DNA from: Chitinophaga sp.
Lineage (GTDB): Bacteria; Bacteroidota; Bacteroidia; Chitinophagales; Chitinophagaceae
Assembly: GCF_019236475.1 (NCBI RefSeq)
Contig: NZ_JAFAIX010000013.1
Location: forward strand, 62,001 to 126,000
Direction of reading: 5' to 3'
DNA: 64,000 nucleotides
A program made the position numbers and the translations under genes. The notes under the pieces are model-generated. The model did not search any database. It was not told where the DNA came from and saw only the letters and a program-made list of their open reading frames with translations. The stretch's first letter is position 1. Each line of letters starts with the position of its first letter. Shown here in pieces: positions 38,297 to 46,059 of the stretch.

Positions 38297-39592
38297 TCAC
38301 ACTGTGATGCCTTCCTTCATCATCAATCTTGCTCCTACTGCGCATTGCAGGCATTTTTTCTCATTGCAGTAATATTTTTTTAAATGTAATAATCCCTGAG
38401 ATTCGAGGGCATTGTGTGGATATATACCAATTTTCTTCCATCCTTTTATGATCTTGTTATCCTCTGCGGGCAACTGCAATAGCCATTCCAGGGCTAATTG
38501 TCGCCGATAATAGGAATTACAAACCTGGCCATAGAAAAACAATAATGGCAGTACGGCATTGATAATGATACTATTGACCCCTTGCTGCCCGATAGTGGCC
38601 GTGGTAGCCTGCTCGCTGCCACTCAAACGATAATGCGTTCGCCAATACGGGGATGGCTCTACGAAAAAGATTTCCTGCAAAGCGGCAACAGTAGTGATAT
38701 CCAACAGCCCGGCAAATAAACGCGGATGTCTGTGCAAGAGCGCTGCAAAGCAGGCAATACGCATAGAGGGGAAACTGGAAGGTCTTATCCGCAGCCATTT
38801 CCAGTTGGAGCCAGGAATCGGCGTCAATTGATGTTTATGACATAACCAGGAATAATGCCGTTGTAGTGCTTGCGTATAGCCATCTGGATGTTCTATGTCC
38901 AGCATGCCCGCCTGACCAAACAATAACGCCTCTGTCAATTGCAAATCATGTCGATAACGAAGTAGCAATTTCCAAGGAATCGATTGGGCCAATTGCAACA
39001 TGGTAGCCGCATTCTGAGGAAGCCCGAACGCCTCCGCCAATACGAAGTTACAGAGTTCATCCCAGTTATACCGTGTTTCCACTAACCACTGCTGCCACTG
39101 CTGCATTTTTTGCTCCCAACGATCCGCCAACAGGCGTTCTTCCCATGCCATCCAATGCAATGGTGGCACCCTGGAAGCTAGGCCTGCACAAGGAATGAAG
39201 GCCGTATTATTTTTCAAGGCCGAATAATGCCGCAACATCAATTTCGATATATGCTCCTGCAATTCCAGGCAAGGCGCTGGAAAATGTTGTTTTTCCTTGT
39301 CATCCACAAAAACGACATGTAGGATGATATTAACATATTTTGGATTATGATGATGGAGATGCCGGTACCAATCGGAGCTACGTACATGCAGTTCTACATT
39401 TCCGACCCATCGAGTGGTGCCGATATGAATACTAGCATGGGAAAAATCAGGTCCATCATGATGATTATGAATACCAGGACATAAAATCCGAATGGGATCT
39501 CCACCCGTGGTAAATAAGGGTTGCTGACGAAACAGCCGGTGCTGCCAAATAAAATGCAGTAGCTCCTCTGGGAGCAATGGGTTAACAGGCAT
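38297..39592 (-). CDS. DUF2851 family protein
   Basis: 431 residues, no signal peptide. The N-terminal LPEELLHFIWQHRLF and the block IHNHHDGPDFSHASI, then GNVELHVRSSDWYRH and NIILHVVFVDD, are the family's conserved His/Asp-rich signature and look like a metal site or nuclease-like core. The C-terminus has CNEKKCLQC, a small Cys-rich motif. Function is unknown; the family is restricted mainly to Bacteroidota. Its promoter region borders the SAM riboswitch on the opposite strand. Confidence 0.85.
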   Translation of the reverse strand: MPVNPLLPEELLHFIWQHRLFRQQPLFTTGGDPIRILCPGIHNHHDGPDFSHASIHIGTTRWVGNVELHVRSSDWYRHLHHHNPKYVNIILHVVFVDDKEKQHFPAPCLELQEHISKLMLRHYSALKNNTAFIPCAGLASRVPPLHWMAWEERLLADRWEQKMQQWQQWLVETRYNWDELCNFVLAEAFGLPQNAATMLQLAQSIPWKLLLRYRHDLQLTEALLFGQAGMLDIEHPDGYTQALQRHYSWLCHKHQLTPIPGSNWKWLRIRPSSFPSMRIACFAALLHRHPRLFAGLLDITTVAALQEIFFVEPSPYWRTHYRLSGSEQATTATIGQQGVNSIIINAVLPLLFFYGQVCNSYYRRQLALEWLLQLPAEDNKIIKGWKKIGIYPHNALESQGLLHLKKYYCNEKKCLQCAVGARLMMKEGITV

Positions 39593-39673
39593 ACAGATAT
39601 GGTTGGTTGATACGAAAATATGTCAGAAAAAGTAGGGAAACGTGTCTCCCTGAAAAAAAATTTTGAAACAGTA

Positions 39674-39706
39674 TTTGGAAATTTGATATAAGTGCCATTA
39701 CCTTTG
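39674..39706 (+). promoter_or_regulatory. promoter of the SAM-riboswitch transcript
   Basis: TTTG (39674-39677), a 21-base spacer and TACCTTTG (39699-39706) match the Bacteroidota -33/-7 pattern. The riboswitch begins 20 bases downstream. Confidence 0.65.
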
Positions 39707-39725
39707 CACCCAGTTCTTACACATC

Positions 39726-39839
39726 ACTTATCCAGAAAGGCGGAGGGTCTGGCCCGATGATGCCTTAGCAACCTTTCCTGATTGATCATCAGGAAAAAGG
39801 TGCTAATTCCTGCCCTGGTATTACCAGGGAAAGATAAGT
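39726..39839 (+). promoter_or_regulatory. SAM-I riboswitch (S-box)
   Basis: The P1 stem ACTTATC (39726-39732) pairs with GATAAGT (39833-39839). Inside are the S-box landmarks in order: CAGAAAGGCGGAGGG, CCCGATGATGCCTTAGCAACC, an AT-rich P3 hairpin with TGATCATCA symmetry, GGTGCTAATTCCTGCCC, and a final GC hairpin CCCTGGTATTACCAGGG. It senses S-adenosylmethionine and controls the downstream methionine-branch genes. Confidence 0.95.
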
Positions 39840-39879
39840 TGGCAGAGATTAATCTTCACCTGATAAATATATTTGAAAG

Positions 39880-39911
39880 GCTCTTCCAACACCAGGAAGA
39901 GCTTTTTTTTT
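39880..39911 (+). terminator. riboswitch expression-platform terminator
   Basis: GCTCTTCC pairs with GGAAGAGC across a 7-base loop and runs into nine T residues, 40 bases after the aptamer and 107 bases before the start codon. SAM binding is expected to favour this terminator. Confidence 0.88.
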
Positions 39912-40017
39912 GCTCCTCCCCACCCCCTCATGGATTTGTGGTTGTTTAAGTTGATTTTTAATGATAAAGTTGCAGAATATATTTCCTTATTCTGACATCA
40001 TTAAAACAGTTCTGACA

Positions 40018-41196
40018 ATGAAAACAGCAACACAACTGATTCACAGCATTCCGGTAGACGAACTGACAGGTGCGATTTCCGTACCGATCTATCAAACGTC
40101 CACTTTTGTGCAGGAATCACCAGGCATTAACAAAGGTTTCGAGTTTTCCAGGGCCAACAACCCTACCAGGAAAGTATTGGAAGACCTGATCTGCAACCTC
40201 GAAGAAGGTTATGCAGGTTTCGCCTTTGCCAGTGGCATGTCTGCCATTGACGCTGTTTTAAAATTACTCAAAACTGGCGACGAAATTATGGCCGTGGAAG
40301 ACACCTATGGTGGCATCTTCCAGATATTCAACCATATGTTCGAACGCTTCGGCATCAAAGTGAATTTTGTAGACACCAGCAATATGGATAAAGTGCTGGC
40401 TGCGATCACACCAAAAACACGCGTGATCTGGCTGGAATCCCCTACAAATCCCACTTTGCGCATCACAGATATCAAATCTGTTAGCAAAATCGCCAAACAA
40501 CATAATATCCTCCTAGTGGTAGATAATACCTTCAGCACGCCACTGCTGCAGCAACCACTTACACTAGGCGCCGATATCGTGATTCATAGCGCTTCCAAGT
40601 ACCTCAGCGGACATTGCGATGTCATTGCAGGATTGGTTGTCGCGAATTCCAAAGCATTGGCTGATCAAATACGATATAACCAGAATATCTCCGGTAGTAT
40701 TCTCAGCCCATTCGAAGCATGGCTCACCATCAGAGGCATCGAAACACTCGCCCTCCGATTGGAAAAACAATGCGCGAATGCCACCGCTGTGGCCAACTGG
40801 CTCAGCACACATCCTGCGATTGATAAGGTGTATTATCCTGGGCTCGCCACCCATAAAAATCACCACATCGCACGTAAACAACAAAAAAACTACGGCGGAC
40901 TCGTGAGCTTCTCCCTGAAAAGCGATAACATCAAAAACGCCATCCGCATTGTAAACGCGACCAAGCTGTTTAAACTCGCGGAAAGCTTTGGCGGCGTGAA
41001 AAGCATGCTGGCCCATCCGGCCACTATGACACATCGTAATATACCGGAAGACTTCCGGAAAAAAACCGGTCTGCAGGACTCCACCATCCGACTCTCCCTA
41101 GGAATCGAAGATGCGGAAGATCTTATCAATGACCTTAAACAGGCACTGGACAGATTAAACTCTCCTGCCGGAAAGCAAATAACTGTTTTACAATAA
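40018..41196 (+). CDS. metB: cystathionine gamma-synthase-type PLP enzyme
   Basis: The start at 40018 (MKTATQLIHSI) fits the family; the longer frame adds 19 residues that do not. 392 residues of the Cys/Met-metabolism PLP family. The PLP lysine is K194 in SASKYLSGH. YQTSTFVQ, EFSRANNPTRKVLE, FASGMSAIDAVL and SFGGVKSMLAHPATMTH are conserved. Probable reaction: cystathionine or homocysteine formation from an activated homoserine and cysteine. Gamma-lyase activity cannot be excluded from sequence. The SAM riboswitch and hom downstream favour the biosynthetic role. Confidence 0.88.
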   Translation: MKTATQLIHSIPVDELTGAISVPIYQTSTFVQESPGINKGFEFSRANNPTRKVLEDLICNLEEGYAGFAFASGMSAIDAVLKLLKTGDEIMAVEDTYGGIFQIFNHMFERFGIKVNFVDTSNMDKVLAAITPKTRVIWLESPTNPTLRITDIKSVSKIAKQHNILLVVDNTFSTPLLQQPLTLGADIVIHSASKYLSGHCDVIAGLVVANSKALADQIRYNQNISGSILSPFEAWLTIRGIETLALRLEKQCANATAVANWLSTHPAIDKVYYPGLATHKNHHIARKQQKNYGGLVSFSLKSDNIKNAIRIVNATKLFKLAESFGGVKSMLAHPATMTHRNIPEDFRKKTGLQDSTIRLSLGIEDAEDLINDLKQALDRLNSPAGKQITVLQ

Positions 41197-41254
41197 AAAA
41201 GCGGTATAAATAGCTGCAAGGCTGATTGATGACCGCAACAAGTTTGAAAAAAGT

Positions 41255-42439
41255 ATGGAAAACAAGATCATCAATTTAGGTATTTTCGGATTCGGCTGTG
41301 TAGGACAAGGATTGTACGAAGTTTTGAACAGAACAAAAGGTATTAATGCAAGAATCAAAAAAATCTGCATTAAAGACCCTAACAAAGCAAGACCAATCGA
41401 CAGCAGTTACTTTACTACGGATAAAAATGAAATCCTCGAAGATCCTACCATTGACGTGGTTGTGGAACTCATCAACGAAACTGATGCAGCATTTGAAATC
41501 GTCAGCACTGCACTCCGTAACGGTAAAGCGGTAGTAAGCGCCAGCAAACGTATGATTGCTGAAAACATGGCTTCCCTCTACCAATTGCAGTCAGAAAATA
41601 AAGTGCCTTTCCTCTACGAAGCATCTAGCTGCGCTAGTATTCCTATCATCCGTAACCTGGAAGAATACTACGATAATGATCTGCTGAACGCAGTAGAAGG
41701 TATCTGCAACGGATCTACTAATTATATTCTCACTAAAATATTCGAAGAAAATCTCAGCTTCGAAACAGCCCTGCAACAAGCCCAGGACCTGGGATTTGCA
41801 GAAACTGATCCTACCCTCGATATCGAAGGTTTCGATCCTAAATTCAAAATCGTTATCCTGCTGCTGCATGCTTTCGGTACTTTCGTGAAACCAGAAGAAG
41901 TCTTCAACTTCGGTATTCATCACCTGAACGACTTCGATATCGAATTCGCGAAATCCCGCAACTGTACCATCAAATTGATTGGTCACTGTCGCCGCAACAA
42001 CGGTAACGTACACGCTTTCGTGCTGCCGCATCTCGTGAAAGAACATAACCTGCTCTACGATGTATACAATGAATACAACGGTATCTTGCTGGAAAGTGCG
42101 TTCACAGATAAACAATTCTTTGTAGGTAAAGGCGCAGGTGGTACCGCAACTGGTAGTGCCGTATTATCCGATATCTCCGCACTGCTCTACAATTATCGTT
42201 ACGAGTATAAAAAAATTAAACAAAATAATCAGCCTGCTTTCAGCAACGATGTTAAATTGAAAGTATACCTCCGCTACAAAACGCCTGATCAAGTGGACCT
42301 GACTGAGTTTTTCAATATCTCTGAAAAATATGAGTCTGCTACTTATCGCTATGTTGTGGGTACCATCAATCTGCAGAAACTGAAAGATGCACATTGGCTG
42401 AAAAATAAAGATGTGAATCTGCTGGTACTGGAAGAGTAG
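41255..42439 (+). CDS. hom: homoserine dehydrogenase
   Basis: 394 residues. NAD(P)-binding Rossmann start GIFGFGCVGQGL (9-20); the catalytic/substrate region CNGSTNYILTKI and AETDPTLDIEGFDPKFKI is conserved; GKGAGGTATGSAVLSDI closes the core. The C-terminal 65 residues do not look like a standard ACT domain, so feedback control by threonine is doubtful. It reduces aspartate semialdehyde to homoserine, feeding the enzyme encoded upstream. It shares the SAM-riboswitch transcript. Confidence 0.94.
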   Translation: MENKIINLGIFGFGCVGQGLYEVLNRTKGINARIKKICIKDPNKARPIDSSYFTTDKNEILEDPTIDVVVELINETDAAFEIVSTALRNGKAVVSASKRMIAENMASLYQLQSENKVPFLYEASSCASIPIIRNLEEYYDNDLLNAVEGICNGSTNYILTKIFEENLSFETALQQAQDLGFAETDPTLDIEGFDPKFKIVILLLHAFGTFVKPEEVFNFGIHHLNDFDIEFAKSRNCTIKLIGHCRRNNGNVHAFVLPHLVKEHNLLYDVYNEYNGILLESAFTDKQFFVGKGAGGTATGSAVLSDISALLYNYRYEYKKIKQNNQPAFSNDVKLKVYLRYKTPDQVDLTEFFNISEKYESATYRYVVGTINLQKLKDAHWLKNKDVNLLVLEE

Positions 42440-42529
42440 TACTGCATTGTCAAGATTAAGTATAAGGAAAACAAATCGATCAAACACCAACCGCAATGCA
42501 TTTTTCCGCATAGCGGAACCAACCAACGG

Positions 42530-42556
42530 CGGCGCAGTTCTCTGCGCCGTATTTTT
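42530..42556 (+). terminator. intrinsic terminator of the metB-hom transcript
   Basis: CGGCGCAG pairs with CTGCGCCG around a TTCT loop and is followed by TATTTTTTT. Confidence 0.85.
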
Positions 42557-42586
42557 TTCCAAAAAACAATAGAAGTATAATTATAT

Positions 42587-42823
42587 ATGAAAGCTTACGG
42601 TTATGCAACAGGTGATGAAGAATTAACTTCTTTAGAATTATCAGAAGTCGCGCTTTTAGTAACACTAGACGAAATCCAGGATCTAATAGGGTTTTTAAAA
42701 AAAGCGTATGAAGAACATAGTCAGATTAAAATAAAGGGAGACTATGATCATTCTCACCTGAAAGATTGGAAGTCTAATTATAAAGACAAAGAACATACTG
42801 ACTTGATAATTGTGACAAAATAA
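42587..42823 (+). CDS. small orphan protein, possibly immunity-like (Imm32-like)
   Basis: 78 residues, no signal peptide. The arrangement of an N-terminal YGY, LELSEVALLVTLDEIQDLIGFL and a polar C-terminal half with a DHSHLKDW motif faintly recalls small immunity proteins of the Imm32 type (from memory, not a search). No toxin or RHS tip is adjacent. It sits alone between a terminator and the convergent maf operon, with an ATG preceded by AT-rich sequence. Local base use is more AT-rich than the flanking genes. It could equally be an unrelated hypothetical. Confidence 0.55.
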   Translation: MKAYGYATGDEELTSLELSEVALLVTLDEIQDLIGFLKKAYEEHSQIKIKGDYDHSHLKDWKSNYKDKEHTDLIIVTK

Positions 42824-42860
42824 GGGTATATCATCTCTATAAAAACGTATAAAACAAAAA

Positions 42861-42892
42861 AGATCGCAAAAGGGACAACCTTCTTGCGATCT
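42861..42892 (-). terminator. intrinsic terminator of the maf operon
   Basis: AGATCGCAA pairs with TTGCGATCT. On the minus strand it is followed by TTTTTTGTTTT, and it lies 68 bases downstream of maf. Confidence 0.8.
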
Positions 42893-42959
42893 CTCAAAAT
42901 TTAATTTTAAACCTTTGTATTGGTTATTTAAGGACACTAGTCATTAGCGCTAACAACGC

Positions 42960-43532
42960 CTAACCAAACCGCTCCAACTCCTCCACTACTCTACTCACCG
43001 GTAATCCCATTACATTATAGAAACATCCTTCGATACGGTCTATGGCTACTGCACCAATCCATTCTTGGATGGCATATGCGCCTGCCTTGTCATAAGGTTT
43101 GTAATTATCCACATAATAGGCAATCTGTTCGGGTGTTAGCGGATTAAAGAAGACGCCAGTCTCTTTGGAGAAAGCCACTTCCTTATCGCCTCTACGTATA
43201 ACCACCCCCGTTATAACCAGATGCTCACGGCCGCTGAGGGCAGTGAGGATACGAATAGCATCTTCGCGATCCTGCGGTTTGCCGATGATGGTATTATCCA
43301 GTACTACCACGGTATCCGCAGCTACTACAATTTCTTCCGGAGAGGAAATCGCCTGAATAACGATGGCTTTTTGTCGGGCTATAAACACCGGTACTTCCGA
43401 GATAGGCATGGTATCAGGGAAAGATTCATCTGTATCAGCTACTTTAATAACGAAAGGAATGCCTGCCTGTTCCATCAATTGTTTGCGTCTGGGCGACTGC
43501 GAGGCCAGTATTACCGGCGAACCTGTATACAT
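42960..43532 (-). CDS. maf: Maf-family nucleoside triphosphate pyrophosphatase
   Basis: 190 residues. The N-terminal ILASQSPRRKQLMEQAG (8-24) is the Maf signature; KVADTDESFPD, VVAADTVVVLD and the KDxxGAYAIQE-like stretch (YDKAGAYAIQEW) complete the active site. Members hydrolyse dTTP/UTP or modified nucleotides (house-cleaning). Its start immediately follows the stop of the upstream prenyltransferase gene, so they are co-transcribed. Confidence 0.93.
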   Translation of the reverse strand: MYTGSPVILASQSPRRKQLMEQAGIPFVIKVADTDESFPDTMPISEVPVFIARQKAIVIQAISSPEEIVVAADTVVVLDNTIIGKPQDREDAIRILTALSGREHLVITGVVIRRGDKEVAFSKETGVFFNPLTPEQIAYYVDNYKPYDKAGAYAIQEWIGAVAIDRIEGCFYNVMGLPVSRVVEELERFG

Positions 43533-44474
43533 TTATAGCAATATTTTGAAAAAGATCATTGATAAAATACCTGTCAGCATAATCAGTTTAACCATGGAAC
43601 TGACTTTGTGATAATCTGTTGCGGTGGTGGCTTTCTTCAGTTGCAGGTATACGTATACGCATGGGGCCTGCACAAACAGTACCAAGTAACCGATGGCTGT
43701 AAACCAACCAAACAGCCCTACCCTTATTTCCACCATCACTACGGTGATCATTAAAATCAACAACAACGAATTGCAAAGACGTTTAGCGGGTAGTACTCCC
43801 CAGATGATAGGAATGGTCTGGCAGCCGTCTTTACTGTCGCCGATCATATCCTCCAGGTCTTTTACAATTTCCCGGACCATAGATATAATGAACGCAAACA
43901 GGGCATATACCCCAATGATTTGGATGAGTTTCCGTCCTACTGGCGACATAATCGCTTCGAAGCTGTGATAAATTTGTTTTTCGTAGAAGCCAACTACTAC
44001 AACTGCCAGGGCAGTGAGTAGGGAGATGACAACATTTCCGATCAATACCTGTCTTTTAAAAGAGGTACTGTAAAACCACAGCAGCAGGGAGCAAACCACC
44101 TGTGTGAAACCCAGATAGATCTGTCCTGTTTTCCAGGCCACGATAAAACCTAGGGACACACCTGTCATATTCAGAATGGTATGCCAGGCCATCGCCCATC
44201 GGCGACTGATCACCTTATCCAATACCATTTTGTCCGGTTTATTCACGATATCGATATTGATATCAAAATAATCGTTGATAATATAACCGGCAGCGGCCAC
44301 GAATACGGTAGATAGGCACAGTAAAACGAACTGGGTTACTGACAGGGACGGTTCCTCCCCAGCACTTTCCAGTACTGGCGCTACTACACAATACTGCAGC
44401 AGGAACTGGGTAAGTGCGATATATAATAGATTGGGATATCTTACCAGTTTAAAAAAAGCAGCCCAGAGTTTCAT
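43533..44474 (-). CDS. UbiA-family prenyltransferase
   Basis: 313 residues with about eight or nine membrane helices. The first Asp-rich motif is NDYFDINIDIVNKPDK (about residues 66-81), and the second is near REIVKDLEDMIGDSKDG (about 205-221). It transfers a prenyl chain to an aromatic or glycerol-phosphate acceptor. Bacteroidota homologues are often annotated as geranylgeranylglycerol-phosphate geranylgeranyltransferase, but the acceptor cannot be read from sequence. Stop and maf start touch. Confidence 0.88.
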   Translation of the reverse strand: MKLWAAFFKLVRYPNLLYIALTQFLLQYCVVAPVLESAGEEPSLSVTQFVLLCLSTVFVAAAGYIINDYFDINIDIVNKPDKMVLDKVISRRWAMAWHTILNMTGVSLGFIVAWKTGQIYLGFTQVVCSLLLWFYSTSFKRQVLIGNVVISLLTALAVVVVGFYEKQIYHSFEAIMSPVGRKLIQIIGVYALFAFIISMVREIVKDLEDMIGDSKDGCQTIPIIWGVLPAKRLCNSLLLILMITVVMVEIRVGLFGWFTAIGYLVLFVQAPCVYVYLQLKKATTATDYHKVSSMVKLIMLTGILSMIFFKILL

Positions 44475-44510
44475 GGGATCAATAATTAATAATTGTAGTG
44501 AGATGTACAG

Positions 44511-45032
44511 TTATTTGGATGCAATTCCTTCATCCAGCAGCCAGTGGCCGTTCAATTTGAGTACTTTTTCCATAATATCCCTTACACAACCTTGTCCACC
44601 ACCTAACGGGGATACATACCTGGAAATGCTTTTGATCTCAGGAGCCGCATCTGTAGGGCAGGTGGCTAGACCTACCAACTGCATGGGCGCATAGTCTGGA
44701 ATATCATCGCCCATATAGAGGATTTCGTCCCAGCGGAGATCATTTTCGAATACGTAGTCTTGCAGTTTTTCTTTTTTATCCTGCACGCCTACATATATAT
44801 CTTTAATACCGAGCCCCTGGAGGCGACTTACCACGCTTTCAGACTTACCGCCTGAAATAATCACCACGCGATAACCCTTTTTCACAGCCAGTTGCATGGC
44901 ATAGCCATCTTTAATATTCATTTTGCGGGACATTTCCCCACCCGGTAATAATTGGAGTGTACCGTCCGTGAGTACACCGTCTACATCCAGTACAAATGTA
45001 GTCACCGGTTTAAAAAGCGATAATATATTCAT
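44511..45032 (-). CDS. KdsC-like HAD phosphatase (3-deoxy-manno-octulosonate-8-phosphate phosphatase)
   Basis: 173 residues, the capless C0 HAD type typical of KdsC. HAD motif I DVDGVLTDG (about 17-25), motif II IISGGKS (near 60), and motif III/IV GDDIPDYAPM (near 113). Expected reaction: removal of phosphate from KDO-8-P in lipopolysaccharide core synthesis; small sugar-phosphate variants exist. It lies between the DUF2520 gene and the UbiA gene, all in one direction. Confidence 0.88.
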   Translation of the reverse strand: MNILSLFKPVTTFVLDVDGVLTDGTLQLLPGGEMSRKMNIKDGYAMQLAVKKGYRVVIISGGKSESVVSRLQGLGIKDIYVGVQDKKEKLQDYVFENDLRWDEILYMGDDIPDYAPMQLVGLATCPTDAAPEIKSISRYVSPLGGGQGCVRDIMEKVLKLNGHWLLDEGIASK

Positions 45033-45068
45033 AGTTGGCGGCGAAAATACGAATTATGGATTAGACTG

Positions 45069-45842
45069 TTATTTACTAGACTTTTCATGGAAGTTGTAAA
45101 TACTGTCCGACAGTACGCTATAGACCAATTGGAGATATTCATCTCCAGCCAGCAGGTTACGATGTAATTCCATGGTGGCTTCATCCTGACGAATCGCAGG
45201 ACCTGTTTGCACCGATTCTGGGGGGAATTTCTCCAGTCGGTCGAAGGTCTCCCTGATGATGGGTTGCAGGAGTGTGAAGTCCAGGTCTTCTTTTTCGCAG
45301 TATGCCTTAGCCCTAGCAATCAGGTGGTTCGTAAAGTTATTACAAAGGACCGCCGTAAGATGATATTGCAGGCGCTGGTGGGAGTCTGTCACCGTGATGC
45401 GAGAGGCGATACTCTGCGCGAGGGCTTGGAGTCTCTTTAAAACCTCATCGTTACTCGCTTCCAGCATAATGGGTATAGGAGGGTAATTCTTCAATTCCTT
45501 TCTAATGGACTGCAGCGGATAGATAACACCCGTGTTAGTAGATATACGGGAGATAGCACTCAACGGCACAGCACCAGCAGTATGAGCCACCATCCGTCGT
45601 CCTAGGCGCAATTCGTCGTTTAATAGGGGAATGGCACTATCGGAAACTGCCAGTAGGTACATATCAGCCTCCATATTTATATCTAGCAGGTCGGTGGTGT
45701 AGGGCGCATGGAGGAGGTCTCCCAGTTCAGCGGCATGGGCCGGATTTCGACCTACAATCTGTAACACCTGATGACCATGCAGCTTAAGCAGATGTCCGAA
45801 GCAATGAGCAATGTTTCCGGTACCAACTATTACAATATCCAT
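45069..45842 (-). CDS. DUF2520/Rossmann-like oxidoreductase
   Basis: 257 residues. N-terminal dinucleotide-binding MDIVIVGTGNIAHCFGHLL (GxGxxA type), an LLAVSDSAIPLL strand, and HTAGAVPLSAI, as in ProC/6-phosphogluconate-dehydrogenase-like folds; then the C-terminal DUF2520 helical half (about 130-257) with NNFTNHLIARAKAYCE. The substrate is unknown. Likely first gene of the DUF2520-kdsC-ubiA-maf group. Confidence 0.85.
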   Translation of the reverse strand: MDIVIVGTGNIAHCFGHLLKLHGHQVLQIVGRNPAHAAELGDLLHAPYTTDLLDINMEADMYLLAVSDSAIPLLNDELRLGRRMVAHTAGAVPLSAISRISTNTGVIYPLQSIRKELKNYPPIPIMLEASNDEVLKRLQALAQSIASRITVTDSHQRLQYHLTAVLCNNFTNHLIARAKAYCEKEDLDFTLLQPIIRETFDRLEKFPPESVQTGPAIRQDEATMELHRNLLAGDEYLQLVYSVLSDSIYNFHEKSSK

Positions 45843-46059
45843 TAATATTAATTTATTTGATGGTAGATAAACAGGGATTCAGACCGCCAATATACAGCGT
45901 TTGCGCCGGTACCCGTTTTTTTCATTACATTACAACTGATTTTAACGCAATCGCGTACCTTATTTTTTATTTTCAAGGTACTTTTATATACTTGCAGAAT
46001 TCGTATACCTATTATTTTACGAAATTTTGCGTATTTAGCAGCATATTAAAGAAGCATAC

